Positions 24,811 through 35,130 of a stretch of DNA of 64,000 bases are shown here, in pieces. The DNA is from Halovivax limisalsi (GTDB lineage: Archaea; Halobacteriota; Halobacteria; Halobacteriales; Natrialbaceae). Under the pieces are notes generated by a model. The model was not told the origin of the DNA. It was given only the letters and a program-made list of their open reading frames with translations, and did not search any database. The stretch is from NCBI RefSeq assembly GCF_023093535.1, contig NZ_CP095757.1, positions 1,612,001-1,676,000 of the forward strand, given 5' to 3'. How positions within the stretch are numbered: the first letter of the stretch is position 1; every line of letters starts with the position of its first letter. A program made the position numbers and the translations under genes.

Positions 24811-26514
24811 ATGTACGACGAGGAGGAACTCTCCGACATTCGGGAGGGCCGATCCCGGTGGGAGAGCGAGACGCTCGACCCCGTACTCGAGCGATTCGGC
24901 GAGCGCAAGGATCGCTTCGCGTCGGTCTCGAACCTCGAGGTCGACCGGCTCTACACGCCCGATGACGTGGCCGACCTCGACTACGACGCGGATCTCGGCT
25001 TCCCGGGCGAGGAACCCTACACCCGCGGCCCGTACCCGACGATGTACCGGGGTCGGACCTGGACGATGCGCCAGTTCGCCGGCTTCGGGACGGCCGAGGA
25101 GACTAACGAGCGCTTTCACTACCTGATCGAGCAGGGCCAGACGGGGCTCTCGACGGCCTTCGACATGCCCTCCCTGATGGGGCTGGATTCGGATCACCGG
25201 ATGAGCGAGGGCGAGGTCGGCAAGGAGGGCGTCGCGGTCGACACCCTGCGGGACATGGAGATCCTCTTCGACGGCATCGACCTCGACGAGGTCTCGACGA
25301 GCTTTACGATCAACCCCTCGGCGCCGGTGATCTACGCGATGTACGTCGCGCTGGCCGATCAACAGGGCGTCCCGCGCGAGGAGATCCGCGGAACCCTCCA
25401 GAACGACATGTTCAAGGAGTTCATCGCGCAGAAGGAGTGGACGATCCCGCCCGAACCATCCCTCGACCTGGTGACGGACGTCGTCGAGTTCAGCGCGCAG
25501 GAGACGCCGAAGTTCCACCCGATCTCGGTCTCGGGCTATCACATCCGCGAGGCCGGTTCGACGGCGGTCCAGGAACTCGCGTTCACCCTGGCGGACGGCT
25601 TCGGCTACGTCGAGGACGCGATGGACCGCGGGCTCGACGTCGACGACTTCGCCCCCAGACTCTCCTTTTTCTTCAACTGTCACAACTCCTTCTTCGAGGA
25701 GGTCGCGAAGTTCCGCGCCGCGCGGCGCATCTACGCCCGCGTGATGGACGAGTGGTACGACGCCGAGAAGGCGGAGTCGAAGCGCCTGAAATTCCACACC
25801 CAGACAGCGGGGCAGTCGCTGACCGCCCAGCAGCCGCTCAACAACGTCGTCCGCGTGACGATCCAGGCGCTGGCCGGCGTCATGGGCGGCACCCAGAGCC
25901 TCCACACCAACAGCTTCGACGAGGCGCTGGCGCTGCCGAGCGAGGAGGCCGTCCGCGTCTCGCTGCGCACCCAGCAGATCATCGCCGAGGAATCCGGCGT
26001 CGCCGACATCGTCGACCCGCTGGGCGGGTCCTTCGCCGTCGAGAGCCTCACCAACGAGGTCGAGAAGAAGGCGATGGCCTACATCGAGGAGATCAAGGAG
26101 CTGGGCGACGGCTCGGTGCGCGACGGCATCCTCCAGGGGATCGACGACGGCTTCTTCCTCCGGGAGATCCAGGAGGCCTCCTACGAGTACCAGGAGCGCG
26201 TCGAGCGCGGCGAGGAGGTCGTCGTGGGCGTCAACGAGTACACCCTGGAGGAAGACACCAGCCCCGACCTGCTGCACGTCGACGAGGAAGCCGCGAAGGA
26301 GCGCCAGCTCGATCGCCTCGCCGAGGTCAAGGACGAACGCGACGACGCCGCCGTGGACGAGACGCTCGACGCGCTCCGCGATGCGATCGACAACGACGAG
26401 AACACCATCCCCTACATCGTCGACGCCGTGAAGGCCTACGCGACGATGGGCGAGATCATGCAGGTCTTCGAGGACGTCCACGGCTCCTACACCGAGCAGA
26501 TCGGCCTCGCGTAA
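24811..26514 (+). CDS. Acyl-CoA mutase large subunit, methylmalonyl-/isobutyryl-CoA mutase family
   Basis: This 567-residue catalytic subunit of a B12-dependent acyl-CoA mutase contains only the TIM-barrel domain. The B12-binding domain (DxHxxG) must come from a separate small subunit. Family blocks include [58 protein letters not shown]-like [20 protein letters not shown] and [17 protein letters not shown]. At the positions of Tyr89 and Arg207 in the classical methylmalonyl-CoA mutase it has Phe89 and Gln207, the pair described for isobutyryl-CoA mutase. It may therefore interconvert isobutyryl- and butyryl-CoA rather than act in propionate metabolism. It stands alone, without a small subunit nearby. 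Confidence 0.85.
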   Translation: MYDEEELSDIREGRSRWESETLDPVLERFGERKDRFASVSNLEVDRLYTPDDVADLDYDADLGFPGEEPYTRGPYPTMYRGRTWTMRQFAGFGTAEETNERFHYLIEQGQTGLSTAFDMPSLMGLDSDHRMSEGEVGKEGVAVDTLRDMEILFDGIDLDEVSTSFTINPSAPVIYAMYVALADQQGVPREEIRGTLQNDMFKEFIAQKEWTIPPEPSLDLVTDVVEFSAQETPKFHPISVSGYHIREAGSTAVQELAFTLADGFGYVEDAMDRGLDVDDFAPRLSFFFNCHNSFFEEVAKFRAARRIYARVMDEWYDAEKAESKRLKFHTQTAGQSLTAQQPLNNVVRVTIQALAGVMGGTQSLHTNSFDEALALPSEEAVRVSLRTQQIIAEESGVADIVDPLGGSFAVESLTNEVEKKAMAYIEEIKELGDGSVRDGILQGIDDGFFLREIQEASYEYQERVERGEEVVVGVNEYTLEEDTSPDLLHVDEEAAKERQLDRLAEVKDERDDAAVDETLDALRDAIDNDENTIPYIVDAVKAYATMGEIMQVFEDVHGSYTEQIGLA

Positions 26515-26558
26515 GGTCGACGCCGGGTGAATCGGGGCCACCGACGAAACGGGATTCC

Positions 26559-27335
26559 TTACTCGACGATCGACACGTCGTCCCCGACACGAAGCATCTC
26601 GTCACGGTCGGTCTCCGGCACGGTCGTGATCGTCATCAGGGTGTAGAAGTGCTCGAACGCCGTCTCGTCGGCCCACTCGGGGAACGTCTCCCGGCGCTTT
26701 CGGACGAACCGCTCGCGAAACTCCGGCGTCTCGGCACCCGTGTCCGGATCGCGTTGCGGGACGACGCAGCGACCGCACGGCTTCACGCCGTCGAACCTGA
26801 CGCCGCCGATTTCGAAGGCGGGCGCGTCCGCGCCGACGAAGCGATCCTCCCAGAACGGCTCGACGCCGCCGATCTCGATATTGGCTCGCATGCGTCGGCG
26901 GACGCTCTCGACGGAGAGTTCGTCGAACCAGTCCGCGACGGTCGCAAGCGTGGCCGTGCTGATCACGGACGGGCCCATCGAGCGGCGATCGACGTAGCCG
27001 TTCGCTTCGTCGCGCTCGAGTGAGATCTCGAGGTCGAAGTACGCCCCGAACCACGCCTCGGCGTCGCGACGGCCGGACTCCGCGTCGAGGTCGAACTGTC
27101 GCCGCGTCCCGTCCGGCGATTCGACCGCGAGCGCGTACGTGTCGGGATCGAACGCCGTCCCGAGGTCGTGGACGGCCGGCGTCCGTTTTCCGTTGACGAC
27201 GTCGCCGTCGGCGTCGAACAGCGCGAACTCGCGGTCCGACTCGAGCGTGCCGCCGGGGGTGAACCGCGACGACTCGACGTCGATTCCGTCGAGCGCTTTC
27301 ACCGGGTAGACGCGCAATCGTTCGAGCGTAGCCAT
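26559..27335 (-). CDS. MOSC domain-containing protein
   Basis: This 258-residue protein has an N-terminal MOSC beta-barrel (MATLERLRVYPVKALDG, residues 1-100) and a C-terminal MOSC sulfur-carrier domain with GGVRFDGVKPCGRCVVPQRDPDTG. The conserved cysteine sits in the KPCGRC motif (about residue 196). The family transfers sulfur to molybdenum cofactor or reduces N-hydroxylated compounds, like YcbX/mARC. I chose ATG 27335; the frame stays open further upstream but with arginine-rich, non-haloarchaeal composition. No molybdenum genes are nearby, so the precise substrate is open. Confidence 0.88.
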   Translation of the reverse strand: MATLERLRVYPVKALDGIDVESSRFTPGGTLESDREFALFDADGDVVNGKRTPAVHDLGTAFDPDTYALAVESPDGTRRQFDLDAESGRRDAEAWFGAYFDLEISLERDEANGYVDRRSMGPSVISTATLATVADWFDELSVESVRRRMRANIEIGGVEPFWEDRFVGADAPAFEIGGVRFDGVKPCGRCVVPQRDPDTGAETPEFRERFVRKRRETFPEWADETAFEHFYTLMTITTVPETDRDEMLRVGDDVSIVE

Positions 27336-27415
27336 CGCCGGACCGTCTCGGCGGGAGCGAGTTAGTCGTTCGCGTTCGGGCGACGGGGCTTGCGGTCTGG
27401 TCTCCGTCCCGCGAA

Positions 27416-27973
27416 TCACTCGTCGGGGGCTCGCGCGATCAGTTCGACGCGCCGCTCGTCCGCATCCTCGTCGTAGCGCTCGACGATCAGCTCGTCGACC
27501 GCCGCTCGCAGCTCTCCGCGTTCGAAGCGATACCGAGCGCCGGGTCCGGACCTCGCGTCGCTCGCGACGAGGTGGTGCTCGTAGCAGAGGGCGCCGCCGG
27601 GGCGAAGCCCGTCGACGATCCCGTCGAGGCGATCGCGCGCGTCGAAGAAGCTTATCGCGACGAGGTCGTACGTCGCGCTCCGGACGCAATAGCGGTCGGC
27701 GTCGGCGAGGATCCACTCGACCGAGACGCCGCGAGCGCTCGCGCGTTCCCGAGCGGGGTCGAGCATCGCGCGCGAGATGTCGATCGCGTCGACGGTCCAC
27801 CCGCGTTCGGCGAGGAAGATCGCGTTCCGCCCGCGGCCCGTCGCGACGTCCAGCGCGCGGCCCGGCGATCGGTCCCCGGCGGCGGTCCGGACGACCGCGG
27901 CGGGAGTCTCGACGGCGTCGCCGCTCCGTCCGCTTCCGTCTTCCTCCCGGCGGCGCATCTCCTCGCCCGTCAT
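27416..27973 (-). CDS. Class I SAM-dependent methyltransferase (TehB-like)
   Basis: This 185-residue methyltransferase has motif I ALDVATGRGRNAIFLAERGWTVDAIDIS at about residues 40-67, an acidic residue after beta-2 (DAIDIS), and motif IV region YDLVAISFFDARDRLDGIVDGLRPGGALCYE. The GRNA pattern after motif I is typical of tellurite-resistance TehB-like methyltransferases, which are small single-domain enzymes. Substrate is unknown. It is transcribed opposite to acs and toward the MOSC gene; the 80-base gap allows co-transcription. Confidence 0.82.
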   Translation of the reverse strand: MTGEEMRRREEDGSGRSGDAVETPAAVVRTAAGDRSPGRALDVATGRGRNAIFLAERGWTVDAIDISRAMLDPARERASARGVSVEWILADADRYCVRSATYDLVAISFFDARDRLDGIVDGLRPGGALCYEHHLVASDARSGPGARYRFERGELRAAVDELIVERYDEDADERRVELIARAPDE

Positions 27974-28120
27974 CCGATCGTGCGCTCACTTCGCCCGCTC
28001 GCCTTGTAAACGGCGTCCCGACCCGACCGAACCGATCGGCGCCCTGCGACCGACTCGACGACCAGAATTCGACGGGAGTGAGAATGTTTATCCGGCCCAT
28101 CGGTGAAGTTTGACGCGACC

Positions 28121-30097
<1,977 letters not shown>

Positions 30098-30241
30098 TCG
30101 AGACGCGACGACGACAGATTCGAACTAGACGCATGGGCCGTCGTTGCGACTGACCTGGCACTGTTGCAGTTCGCTGCCGATAATCGAATCGGGCTCTCGG
30201 CGGTCCGTAGCGGAGGAACGCTTAATGCATAAACCGAATTT
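30098..30241. other. AT-rich intergenic segment downstream of acs
   Basis: This gap and the region up to 30534 have lower GC than the surrounding genes. An AGGAGG-like GGAGG at 30212-30216 precedes an ATG at 30225, but that frame gives a 52-residue product rich in Pro, Ser and Arg. I favour the hydrophobic frame starting at 30242 as the real gene. Confidence 0.4.
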
Positions 30242-30415
30242 ATGGGGTCCCTATCGGATCGGCGCTTCTTCGGTATGTGTTTGCTCGCCTCTATCTTCGG
30301 ATTCGCCATTTGGCTCCTTGCTTTCCAGACGTCCAGCGCGGCTTGGATATTCGGTATCGCCTTATCCGTTCTTGCCTCGTTGAAATTTCTAGACGGCTAT
30401 TGTACTGCCACGTAA
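30242..30415 (+). CDS. Predicted two-helix membrane microprotein (57 aa)
   Basis: This 57-codon frame starts with MGSLSDRRFFG, has a positively charged N-terminus and then two hydrophobic stretches (about residues 11-28, MCLLASIFGFAIWLLAF, and 32-49, SAAWIFGIALSVLASL), separated by a short turn, and ends DGYCTAT. The hydrophobic periodicity is much better than in the other frames, which suggests a real small inner-membrane protein. The promoter is unclear: CTTAATGC lies only 14-21 bases upstream. An internal ATG at codon 12 is an alternative start. No family recognised. Confidence 0.5.
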   Translation: MGSLSDRRFFGMCLLASIFGFAIWLLAFQTSSAAWIFGIALSVLASLKFLDGYCTAT

Positions 30416-30534
30416 GCAGCACAACGTAACGGCTCTCCCCCGAACCCGATTTAATTAAGCTACTGTATCCATTATATTGTTGCTTCTCGTCGATTGTACA
30501 GTCTGTATCCGGAGTTCGCGAACGTCGTCTCGAC

Positions 30535-31599
30535 TCAGGCGTCGCGCTCGACGACGAACCGGGCGAACGAGCGCAACTGCTCGGCCGCGTCGGGGTCGAT
30601 GTCGAGGGCGTCGACGTGCGCGATCGCCTCGTCGGAGAGCGACCGCGCTCGCTCTTTCGCAAACTCGATGCTCCCCGCAGCCTCCAGGATCTCGAGGGCC
30701 TCGTGAATCTCCGCGTCGGTGTTCTCGTCGGCGGCGATGATGTCGGTCAGTCGGTCCGCGTCCGCGGGATCGCTCTTCTCGGTGGCGTGTAAGACGAGCA
30801 GCGTCTTCTTGCCCTCGCGGATGTCGTTGCCGAAGGCCTTTCCGAAGTCGCCCGCGCGCCCCAGCGAGTGCTCGACGTCGAGGACGTCGTCGCCGATCTG
30901 GAAGGCGACGGCGATCGTCTCGGCGTACGCGGCGACGTGGCGTTCGACCTCGGCCGGCTGGTCGGTGACGATGGCGGCCAGGCGAGCGACGATCCGACCC
31001 AGACAGCCCGTCTTGCACGCGCACATCTCGAGGTACTGCTCGCGCGAGATCCGGACGTCGCGCTCGTTGTGCCAGTGGATGTCCATCCCCTGGCCGAGGT
31101 GGGTGCGATTGAGTTCGTGCATGAGCATCTCGTAGGCCGCGAGCCGACGCTCCGGCGGTAACTCGCCCGGGTTGTGCGTGAGTATCTTCAGCGGGATGAA
31201 GTACATCGCGTTGCCGGCGTTGAGCGCGACGTCCCGACCGTAGCGGTGGTGTAACGCGGGTTCACCCCGGCGCGTCTCGGCTTCGTCCTCGACGTCGTCG
31301 ACGATGATCGTCCCGTTGTGCAGTATCTCCGGGATCGTCGCGTACGGGAGGTAGTCCTCGGGGTCCTCCCCGAACGCCTCGACGAAGACCAGAAAGAGCA
31401 CGGCTCGCCAGCGCTTCCCGCCGCGATCCAGCAGCTCCCAGATCGGATCGGCCAGGGCGCGCTGAATTCCCTCGGGATCGTACTCGTACGTGGGCTCGCC
31501 GAAGTAGGACTCGAGGTAGGCATCGTCGATCTCGCGTGCCAACACCCCCGCGATGGCCTCGTCGATGGCCGGACGCCACTCGGCAAGCGTCTCCTGCAT
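30535..31599 (-). CDS. idsA: Polyprenyl (geranylgeranyl) diphosphate synthase
   Basis: This 354-residue trans-prenyltransferase elongates isoprenyl diphosphates, probably to geranylgeranyl diphosphate for archaeal lipids. It has both aspartate-rich motifs: the first in HNGTIIVDDVEDEAETRRG (DDVED, about residues 100-104) and the second in VAFQIGDDVLDVEHS. GGKRWRAVL contains the substrate-binding Lys and Arg. Length is as usual for archaeal short-chain synthases. The phosphomevalonate decarboxylase gene is 1.4 kb away. Product chain length cannot be fixed by eye. Confidence 0.9.
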   Translation of the reverse strand: MQETLAEWRPAIDEAIAGVLAREIDDAYLESYFGEPTYEYDPEGIQRALADPIWELLDRGGKRWRAVLFLVFVEAFGEDPEDYLPYATIPEILHNGTIIVDDVEDEAETRRGEPALHHRYGRDVALNAGNAMYFIPLKILTHNPGELPPERRLAAYEMLMHELNRTHLGQGMDIHWHNERDVRISREQYLEMCACKTGCLGRIVARLAAIVTDQPAEVERHVAAYAETIAVAFQIGDDVLDVEHSLGRAGDFGKAFGNDIREGKKTLLVLHATEKSDPADADRLTDIIAADENTDAEIHEALEILEAAGSIEFAKERARSLSDEAIAHVDALDIDPDAAEQLRSFARFVVERDA

Positions 31600-31718
31600 A
31601 CCTCCCCGGTCACAGACCGGCGTGAAAAAGCTTCAGTTCCCGCGAGAAGCGTGTCGGCGCGGTGACTACCGATACGTGATGGCAGTGCCGATGCGACCCG
31701 AGATGGATCCCTGCCCGG

Positions 31719-31955
31719 TTAACTTTCCTCCGGCGGCTCGTCCCGGTGATAGTCGGGATTCTCCTGTTCGAGTGCGTCGCCTTCGCGTTCCTGGGACGCG
31801 TGTTCGACGTCCTGGCGCCGGTCCGCCTCCTGCGCTCGCTCCTCGGCGTCCTGCTGTTCGGCGCGAAGTTCGTCGTCCTCGTCCGCGTCCTCGCGCTCCT
31901 CGTCGGCCGCGGCCGGATGCTCGTCGAGCCCGTGTTCGTTGTTCTCGTCGACCAT
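31719..31955 (-). CDS. Small highly acidic hypothetical protein
   Basis: This 78-residue protein is almost entirely charged (Glu, Asp, Gln, Arg) with no hydrophobic core, for example REDADEDDELRAEQQDAEER and ALEQENPDYHRDEPPEES. It is likely disordered or an extended helix. TTTTCACC about 30 bases upstream on the reverse strand may be its promoter. The reading frame upstream of ATG 31955 is arginine- and serine-rich and probably non-coding. Such short acidic proteins are frequent in haloarchaea; no function can be assigned. Confidence 0.6.
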   Translation of the reverse strand: MVDENNEHGLDEHPAAADEEREDADEDDELRAEQQDAEERAQEADRRQDVEHASQEREGDALEQENPDYHRDEPPEES

Positions 31956-31974
31956 TGGGACCACCGAGTCTGGG

Positions 31975-32165
31975 CTACCGTCGTCGGGTGAAAAGGGCTT
32001 GGGCTTGCAAGGTGCTCTCGGTATCGAATACCGGGAGCAGGCGCCCCGAACGGACGGTATAGTGGCGATCCGCGGCGGCTGCGACGATCGCGATTTCGGT
32101 CGTCCCCCGATCGGTCCCGGCGTACAGCGATGTGCGGAAGTCGCGGACGGCTTCGGCCGGGAGGG
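31975..32165 (-). pseudogene. Coding-like fragment after nth without a recognisable start
   Basis: On the reverse strand, about 61 codons from just after the nth stop to TAG (31975-31977) read DTLPAEAVRDFRTSLYAGTDR, then GTTEIAIVAAAADRHYTVRSG and RLLPVFDTESTLQAQALFTRRR. Codon third positions are strongly GC-biased and the protein looks native. No ATG, GTG or TTG begins this frame behind nth. The GTG that overlaps the nth TGA (GCGTGACACC) is in another frame. A small indel near the start, or use of a non-standard start, would explain this. I do not recognise the family. Confidence 0.45.
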
Positions 32166-32167
32166 TG

Positions 32168-32854
32168 TCACGCCCAGGGTTCGCCCGAGGCCAGATCGAT
32201 TGCGCTGTCGCCCTTCTCGGACGGACAGACGTCCGCGAGCACGCACTCGTCACACTCCGGATTTCGCGCCGTGCAGATCGCCCGGCCGTGGTCGATCAAC
32301 AGGTGCGTGAACTGCACCCAGTAGCCTTCGGGGACGACGTCGAGCAGATCCTGTTCGATGGCTTCCGGGCGTTCTTCCTCCGTAATGGCGAGCCGTCGGG
32401 TCAGTCGCTGCACGTGCGTGTCGACGACGATCCCCTCGACCACGTCGTGGCCGTGCTGGAGCACGACGTTGGCGGTCTTCCGACCGACGCCCGGCAGCTC
32501 GGTCAGTTCCTCCATGGTATCGGGGACCTCGCCGTCGTGCTCGTCGACGATAATCCCGCAGGCCTCGCGGATGTACGTCGCCTTGTTGTTGTAGAAGTTG
32601 ATCGAGTCGAGCGCGTCCGCGAGTTCTTCCTGGGGCGCGTTCGCGTAGTCTTCGGCCGACTGGTAGGTCTCGAAGAGGTGCTCGGTCTCGGCGTTGACCC
32701 GCTCGTCGGTACACTGCGCCGAGAGGATCACCGCGATCAGCAACTCGAGGCGATTGGAGTACCGAAGCGAGATCGTCGAATCGGGGTACTCCGCCTCGAG
32801 TCGCTCGATCACCGTTTCGGTCTGCGCCGCCGGGTCGCCACGCGGTTCACCCAT
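32168..32854 (-). CDS. nth: Endonuclease III
   Basis: This 228-residue base-excision DNA glycosylase/AP lyase removes oxidised pyrimidines. It has the helix-hairpin-helix LPGVGRKTANVVL with the catalytic lysine, the following catalytic aspartate in VDTHVQRL, and a [4Fe-4S] cluster motif C-x6-C-x2-C-x5-C in CTARNPECDECVLADVC. The start MGEPRGDPAAQTETVIERLEAEY at 32854 is preferred; upstream codons in frame are arginine- and serine-rich. It lies head-to-head with mvaD. Confidence 0.93.
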   Translation of the reverse strand: MGEPRGDPAAQTETVIERLEAEYPDSTISLRYSNRLELLIAVILSAQCTDERVNAETEHLFETYQSAEDYANAPQEELADALDSINFYNNKATYIREACGIIVDEHDGEVPDTMEELTELPGVGRKTANVVLQHGHDVVEGIVVDTHVQRLTRRLAITEEERPEAIEQDLLDVVPEGYWVQFTHLLIDHGRAICTARNPECDECVLADVCPSEKGDSAIDLASGEPWA

Positions 32855-32957
32855 CGCCCGTGACTTCCGCGAGCAGCCATTTGAGCGATTCGATCGGCGG
32901 ATCGTCGCCTCCCACTCGGATTTCTGCGTCGTCCGGTCGCCACTCCGAAAGCCGTGA

Positions 32958-32965
32958 CCTTTATG
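32958..32965 (+). promoter_or_regulatory. TATA box of the phosphomevalonate decarboxylase gene
   Basis: CCTTTATG at 32958-32965 is 25-32 bases before ATG 32990. This supports that ATG as the start of a leaderless mRNA, against the earlier in-frame ATG inside the box. Confidence 0.65.
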
Positions 32966-32989
32966 CAACCATCACTCCCGTGTCTCGAT

Positions 32990-33973
32990 ATGAAAGCGAC
33001 GGCGATGGCTCATCCCATCCAGGGGCTCGTCAAGTATCACGGGCTGCGGGACGACCTGGAGCGCTATCCCTACCACGACAGCATCAGCGTCTGTACCGCC
33101 CCGAGTCACACGCGCACGACCGTCGAGTTCTCGATGGACTACGACGAGGACACCTACGTCGTCGACGGGGAGGAACTCACCGGGACCGGGTTCGACCGCC
33201 TGGAGCGCGTCGTCGAGAAGGCCCGCGGCATGTCCGACGCCGCCCACACCGTCTACCCCTGCCGGATCGAGTCCGAAAACAGCTTCCCGTCGAACGTCGG
33301 CCTCGGTTCCTCGTCGTCCGGCTTCGCCGCCGCCGCGATGGCGCTCTCGGAAGCGGCCGAACTCGACGTCTCGACGGCCGAGATCTCGACCATCGCCCGC
33401 GTCGGCTCCTCGTCGGCCGCCCGCGCGGTCACCGGCGCCTTCTCCATCCTCACGCACGGGCTCACCGACGAGGACTGCCACGCCCGCCGACTGCAGACCT
33501 CGCTACACGAGGACCTCCGGACGGTCGTCGCGCTGGTTCCCTACCACAAGGACACCGACGACGCCCACGAGGAGGCCGCCGACAGCCACATGTTCGACGC
33601 GCGCCGCGCCCACGTCCAGGACCAGCTCGCCGAGATGAAGGCCGCCCTCCGCCAGGACGACTTCGAGCGCACGTTCGAACTCGCCGAGCACGACTCGCTG
33701 AGCCTCGCCGCCACCACCATGACCGGCCCCGAGGGCTGGGTCTACTGGCAACCCGCCACCCTCGCCGTCTTCAACAAAGTCCGCGAACTCCGCGCGGAGG
33801 AGGACATTCCCGTCTACTTCTCGACGGACACCGGCGCCAGCGTCTACGTCAACACCACCGAGGAACACGTCGACCGCGTCGAGGAGGCCGTCGCCGACAC
33901 CGGCGTCTCGACCACCACCTGGAGCGTCGGCGGCCCCGCGAAACTCTTGGACGAGGACGAACACCTGTTCTAA
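32990..33973 (+). CDS. mvaD: Phosphomevalonate decarboxylase, haloarchaeal type
   Basis: This 327-residue GHMP-kinase-fold enzyme begins MKATAMAHPIQGLVKYHGL, the conserved start of the decarboxylase family. It carries the ATP-binding loop NSFPSNVGLGSSSSGFAAAAMALS and VYFSTDTGASVYVNTTEEHV with the catalytic aspartate. In Haloferax volcanii the homologue decarboxylates mevalonate 5-phosphate, feeding an isopentenyl phosphate kinase (modified mevalonate pathway). By homology this gene should do the same rather than act on mevalonate diphosphate. The AT-rich start region and its TATA box fix the start. Confidence 0.88.
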   Translation: MKATAMAHPIQGLVKYHGLRDDLERYPYHDSISVCTAPSHTRTTVEFSMDYDEDTYVVDGEELTGTGFDRLERVVEKARGMSDAAHTVYPCRIESENSFPSNVGLGSSSSGFAAAAMALSEAAELDVSTAEISTIARVGSSSAARAVTGAFSILTHGLTDEDCHARRLQTSLHEDLRTVVALVPYHKDTDDAHEEAADSHMFDARRAHVQDQLAEMKAALRQDDFERTFELAEHDSLSLAATTMTGPEGWVYWQPATLAVFNKVRELRAEEDIPVYFSTDTGASVYVNTTEEHVDRVEEAVADTGVSTTTWSVGGPAKLLDEDEHLF

Positions 33974-34377
33974 ACCAAACTTTTGCGCTGCGGGCCAGCG
34001 AAGCTGGCCCTCGGCAAAACTTTGATGAAAAGCACTCCTCCTTCCCCGCCAGCCGCGCGAAGCGCGGCTTACTCGCGGCTTCGCCGCTCGTATTCACGCG
34101 GCGCGTAGCGCCGCGCTTTCCGGGTCAGTCGTCGGCCCGCTCGCTCGCCCGCGCCGCGGACTCGCTCGCGGTGGATTCGCCGGAGACTGCCAGCCCTTCC
34201 CCGTTGACGCGCGGATCGCTCCGCGATTACGCGCTCCAGGCTCTGCGGCTCGTTCGGTACGCCACACGCGTTTGGACGGCGGTCAATCCACCGAACTCAG
34301 TTATGCTACCGTCGATACCGGCAGTCATATTATTCGGACGTCACAACAATGAATTACCGACGAACGCACTCGCACCA
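33974..34377 (+). repeat. Cluster of short perfect hairpins with GAA/GTA/TTC loops
   Basis: No gene is evident. The region carries a series of palindromic hairpins: 33992-34010 (GGGCCAGC-GAA-GCTGGCCC), 34051-34069 (AGCCGCGC-GAA-GCGCGGCT), 34075-34087 (GCGGC-TTC-GCCGC), 34097-34115 (CGCGGCGC-GTA-GCGCCGCG) and 34210-34225 (CGCGGA-TCGC-TCCGCG). The first is bordered by AAACTTTTGCG and CAAAACTTTGATGAAAAGC. The pattern recalls dispersed intergenic repeat elements of haloarchaea. The first hairpin might also serve as a terminator for mvaD. AT-rich sequence near 34325-34335 (TCATATTATT) may be the promoter of the next gene. Confidence 0.65.
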
Positions 34378-34992
34378 ATGAATCCGTTCAACAACGCACT
34401 CGACTGGAGCTTTCGGGGGAAGTACGTCCGCGTCTACGGAACGAATCGGGTCTACGAGGGGTGGGTCGACCGCATCCACCACAAGCGCTCGAGCGTCATC
34501 GTCCACGACGCGGTCGACGTCACCGACGACGCCGAACGCGACGTCGGTTCCGTCTACGTCCGCGTGGTCGAACTAATCGAGGTGCTCTCGCCGTCGAAGG
34601 TCATCGAACTCGTCCCGATCGACCGCATCGAGCCCGCTCCCCACCACGATCTGGACTTCGACGTCTCGGACGAGGACATGCGTGCGGCCTACCGCGATCA
34701 GTTCACGGGCGGTTACCCCGTCGTACGGCCGATCGCCGACGGCGACGAACCTCGCTACGAACTCATCAACGGACACAAGCGCATCGCAGCCTGTCGTCGC
34801 GTGGGCCTCGACGCCCACCCGGTCGAGGTCGTCGAGGCGACGGACGAGGAGGCGAGCGAACTGTTCGACCTCGCCCACCGCGACCAGTCCTCGTCGGTGG
34901 ACGCCGATCGCCCGGCGAATCCCGATTCGACGCGCGATGAATCGGCGTCGCTCGAACCCGGTGGCGCAGGCGATGCCGAGTCCGAGTCGTGA
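34378..34992 (+). CDS. ParB-like domain protein
   Basis: This 204-residue protein begins MNPFNNALDWSFRGKYVRVYG, with a beta-rich N-terminal part, followed by a ParB/Srx-like domain: SKVIELVPIDRIEPAPHHDL, GYPVVRPIADGDEPRYELINGHKRIAACRRVGLDAHPVEVVEA. The INGHKRI segment is the ParB-type motif also seen in the CBS protein at 20574. The last 45 residues are acidic and low complexity. A true plasmid-partition role is unlikely because no parA is adjacent. It is probably a DNA-binding or regulatory protein. Start ATG 34378 is the first in frame after the hairpin region. Confidence 0.75.
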   Translation: MNPFNNALDWSFRGKYVRVYGTNRVYEGWVDRIHHKRSSVIVHDAVDVTDDAERDVGSVYVRVVELIEVLSPSKVIELVPIDRIEPAPHHDLDFDVSDEDMRAAYRDQFTGGYPVVRPIADGDEPRYELINGHKRIAACRRVGLDAHPVEVVEATDEEASELFDLAHRDQSSSVDADRPANPDSTRDESASLEPGGAGDAESES

Positions 34993-35130
34993 GCCGACCG
35001 CTCCGCCGCTCGACGATCGAGCGATGGGCGGATGGATCGGCGGCGCCGTCGCGCGGGCAGTGCCGATCGAGAGCGAGACTCGCTGCAGCGTCGCCACAGA
35101 CCTAACTGCACCCGCGGCGTACGTCGAGGC

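Noticed and set aside
30225-30383. 52-codon frame with a Shine-Dalgarno-like GGAGG upstream
   Set aside because: The product is Pro/Ser/Arg-rich, whereas the overlapping frame at 30242 encodes two good membrane helices.
34378-34992. Plasmid-type ParB partition gene
   Set aside because: The ParB-like motif is present but there is no parA partner or parS-like repeat nearby, so a partition role is not supported.
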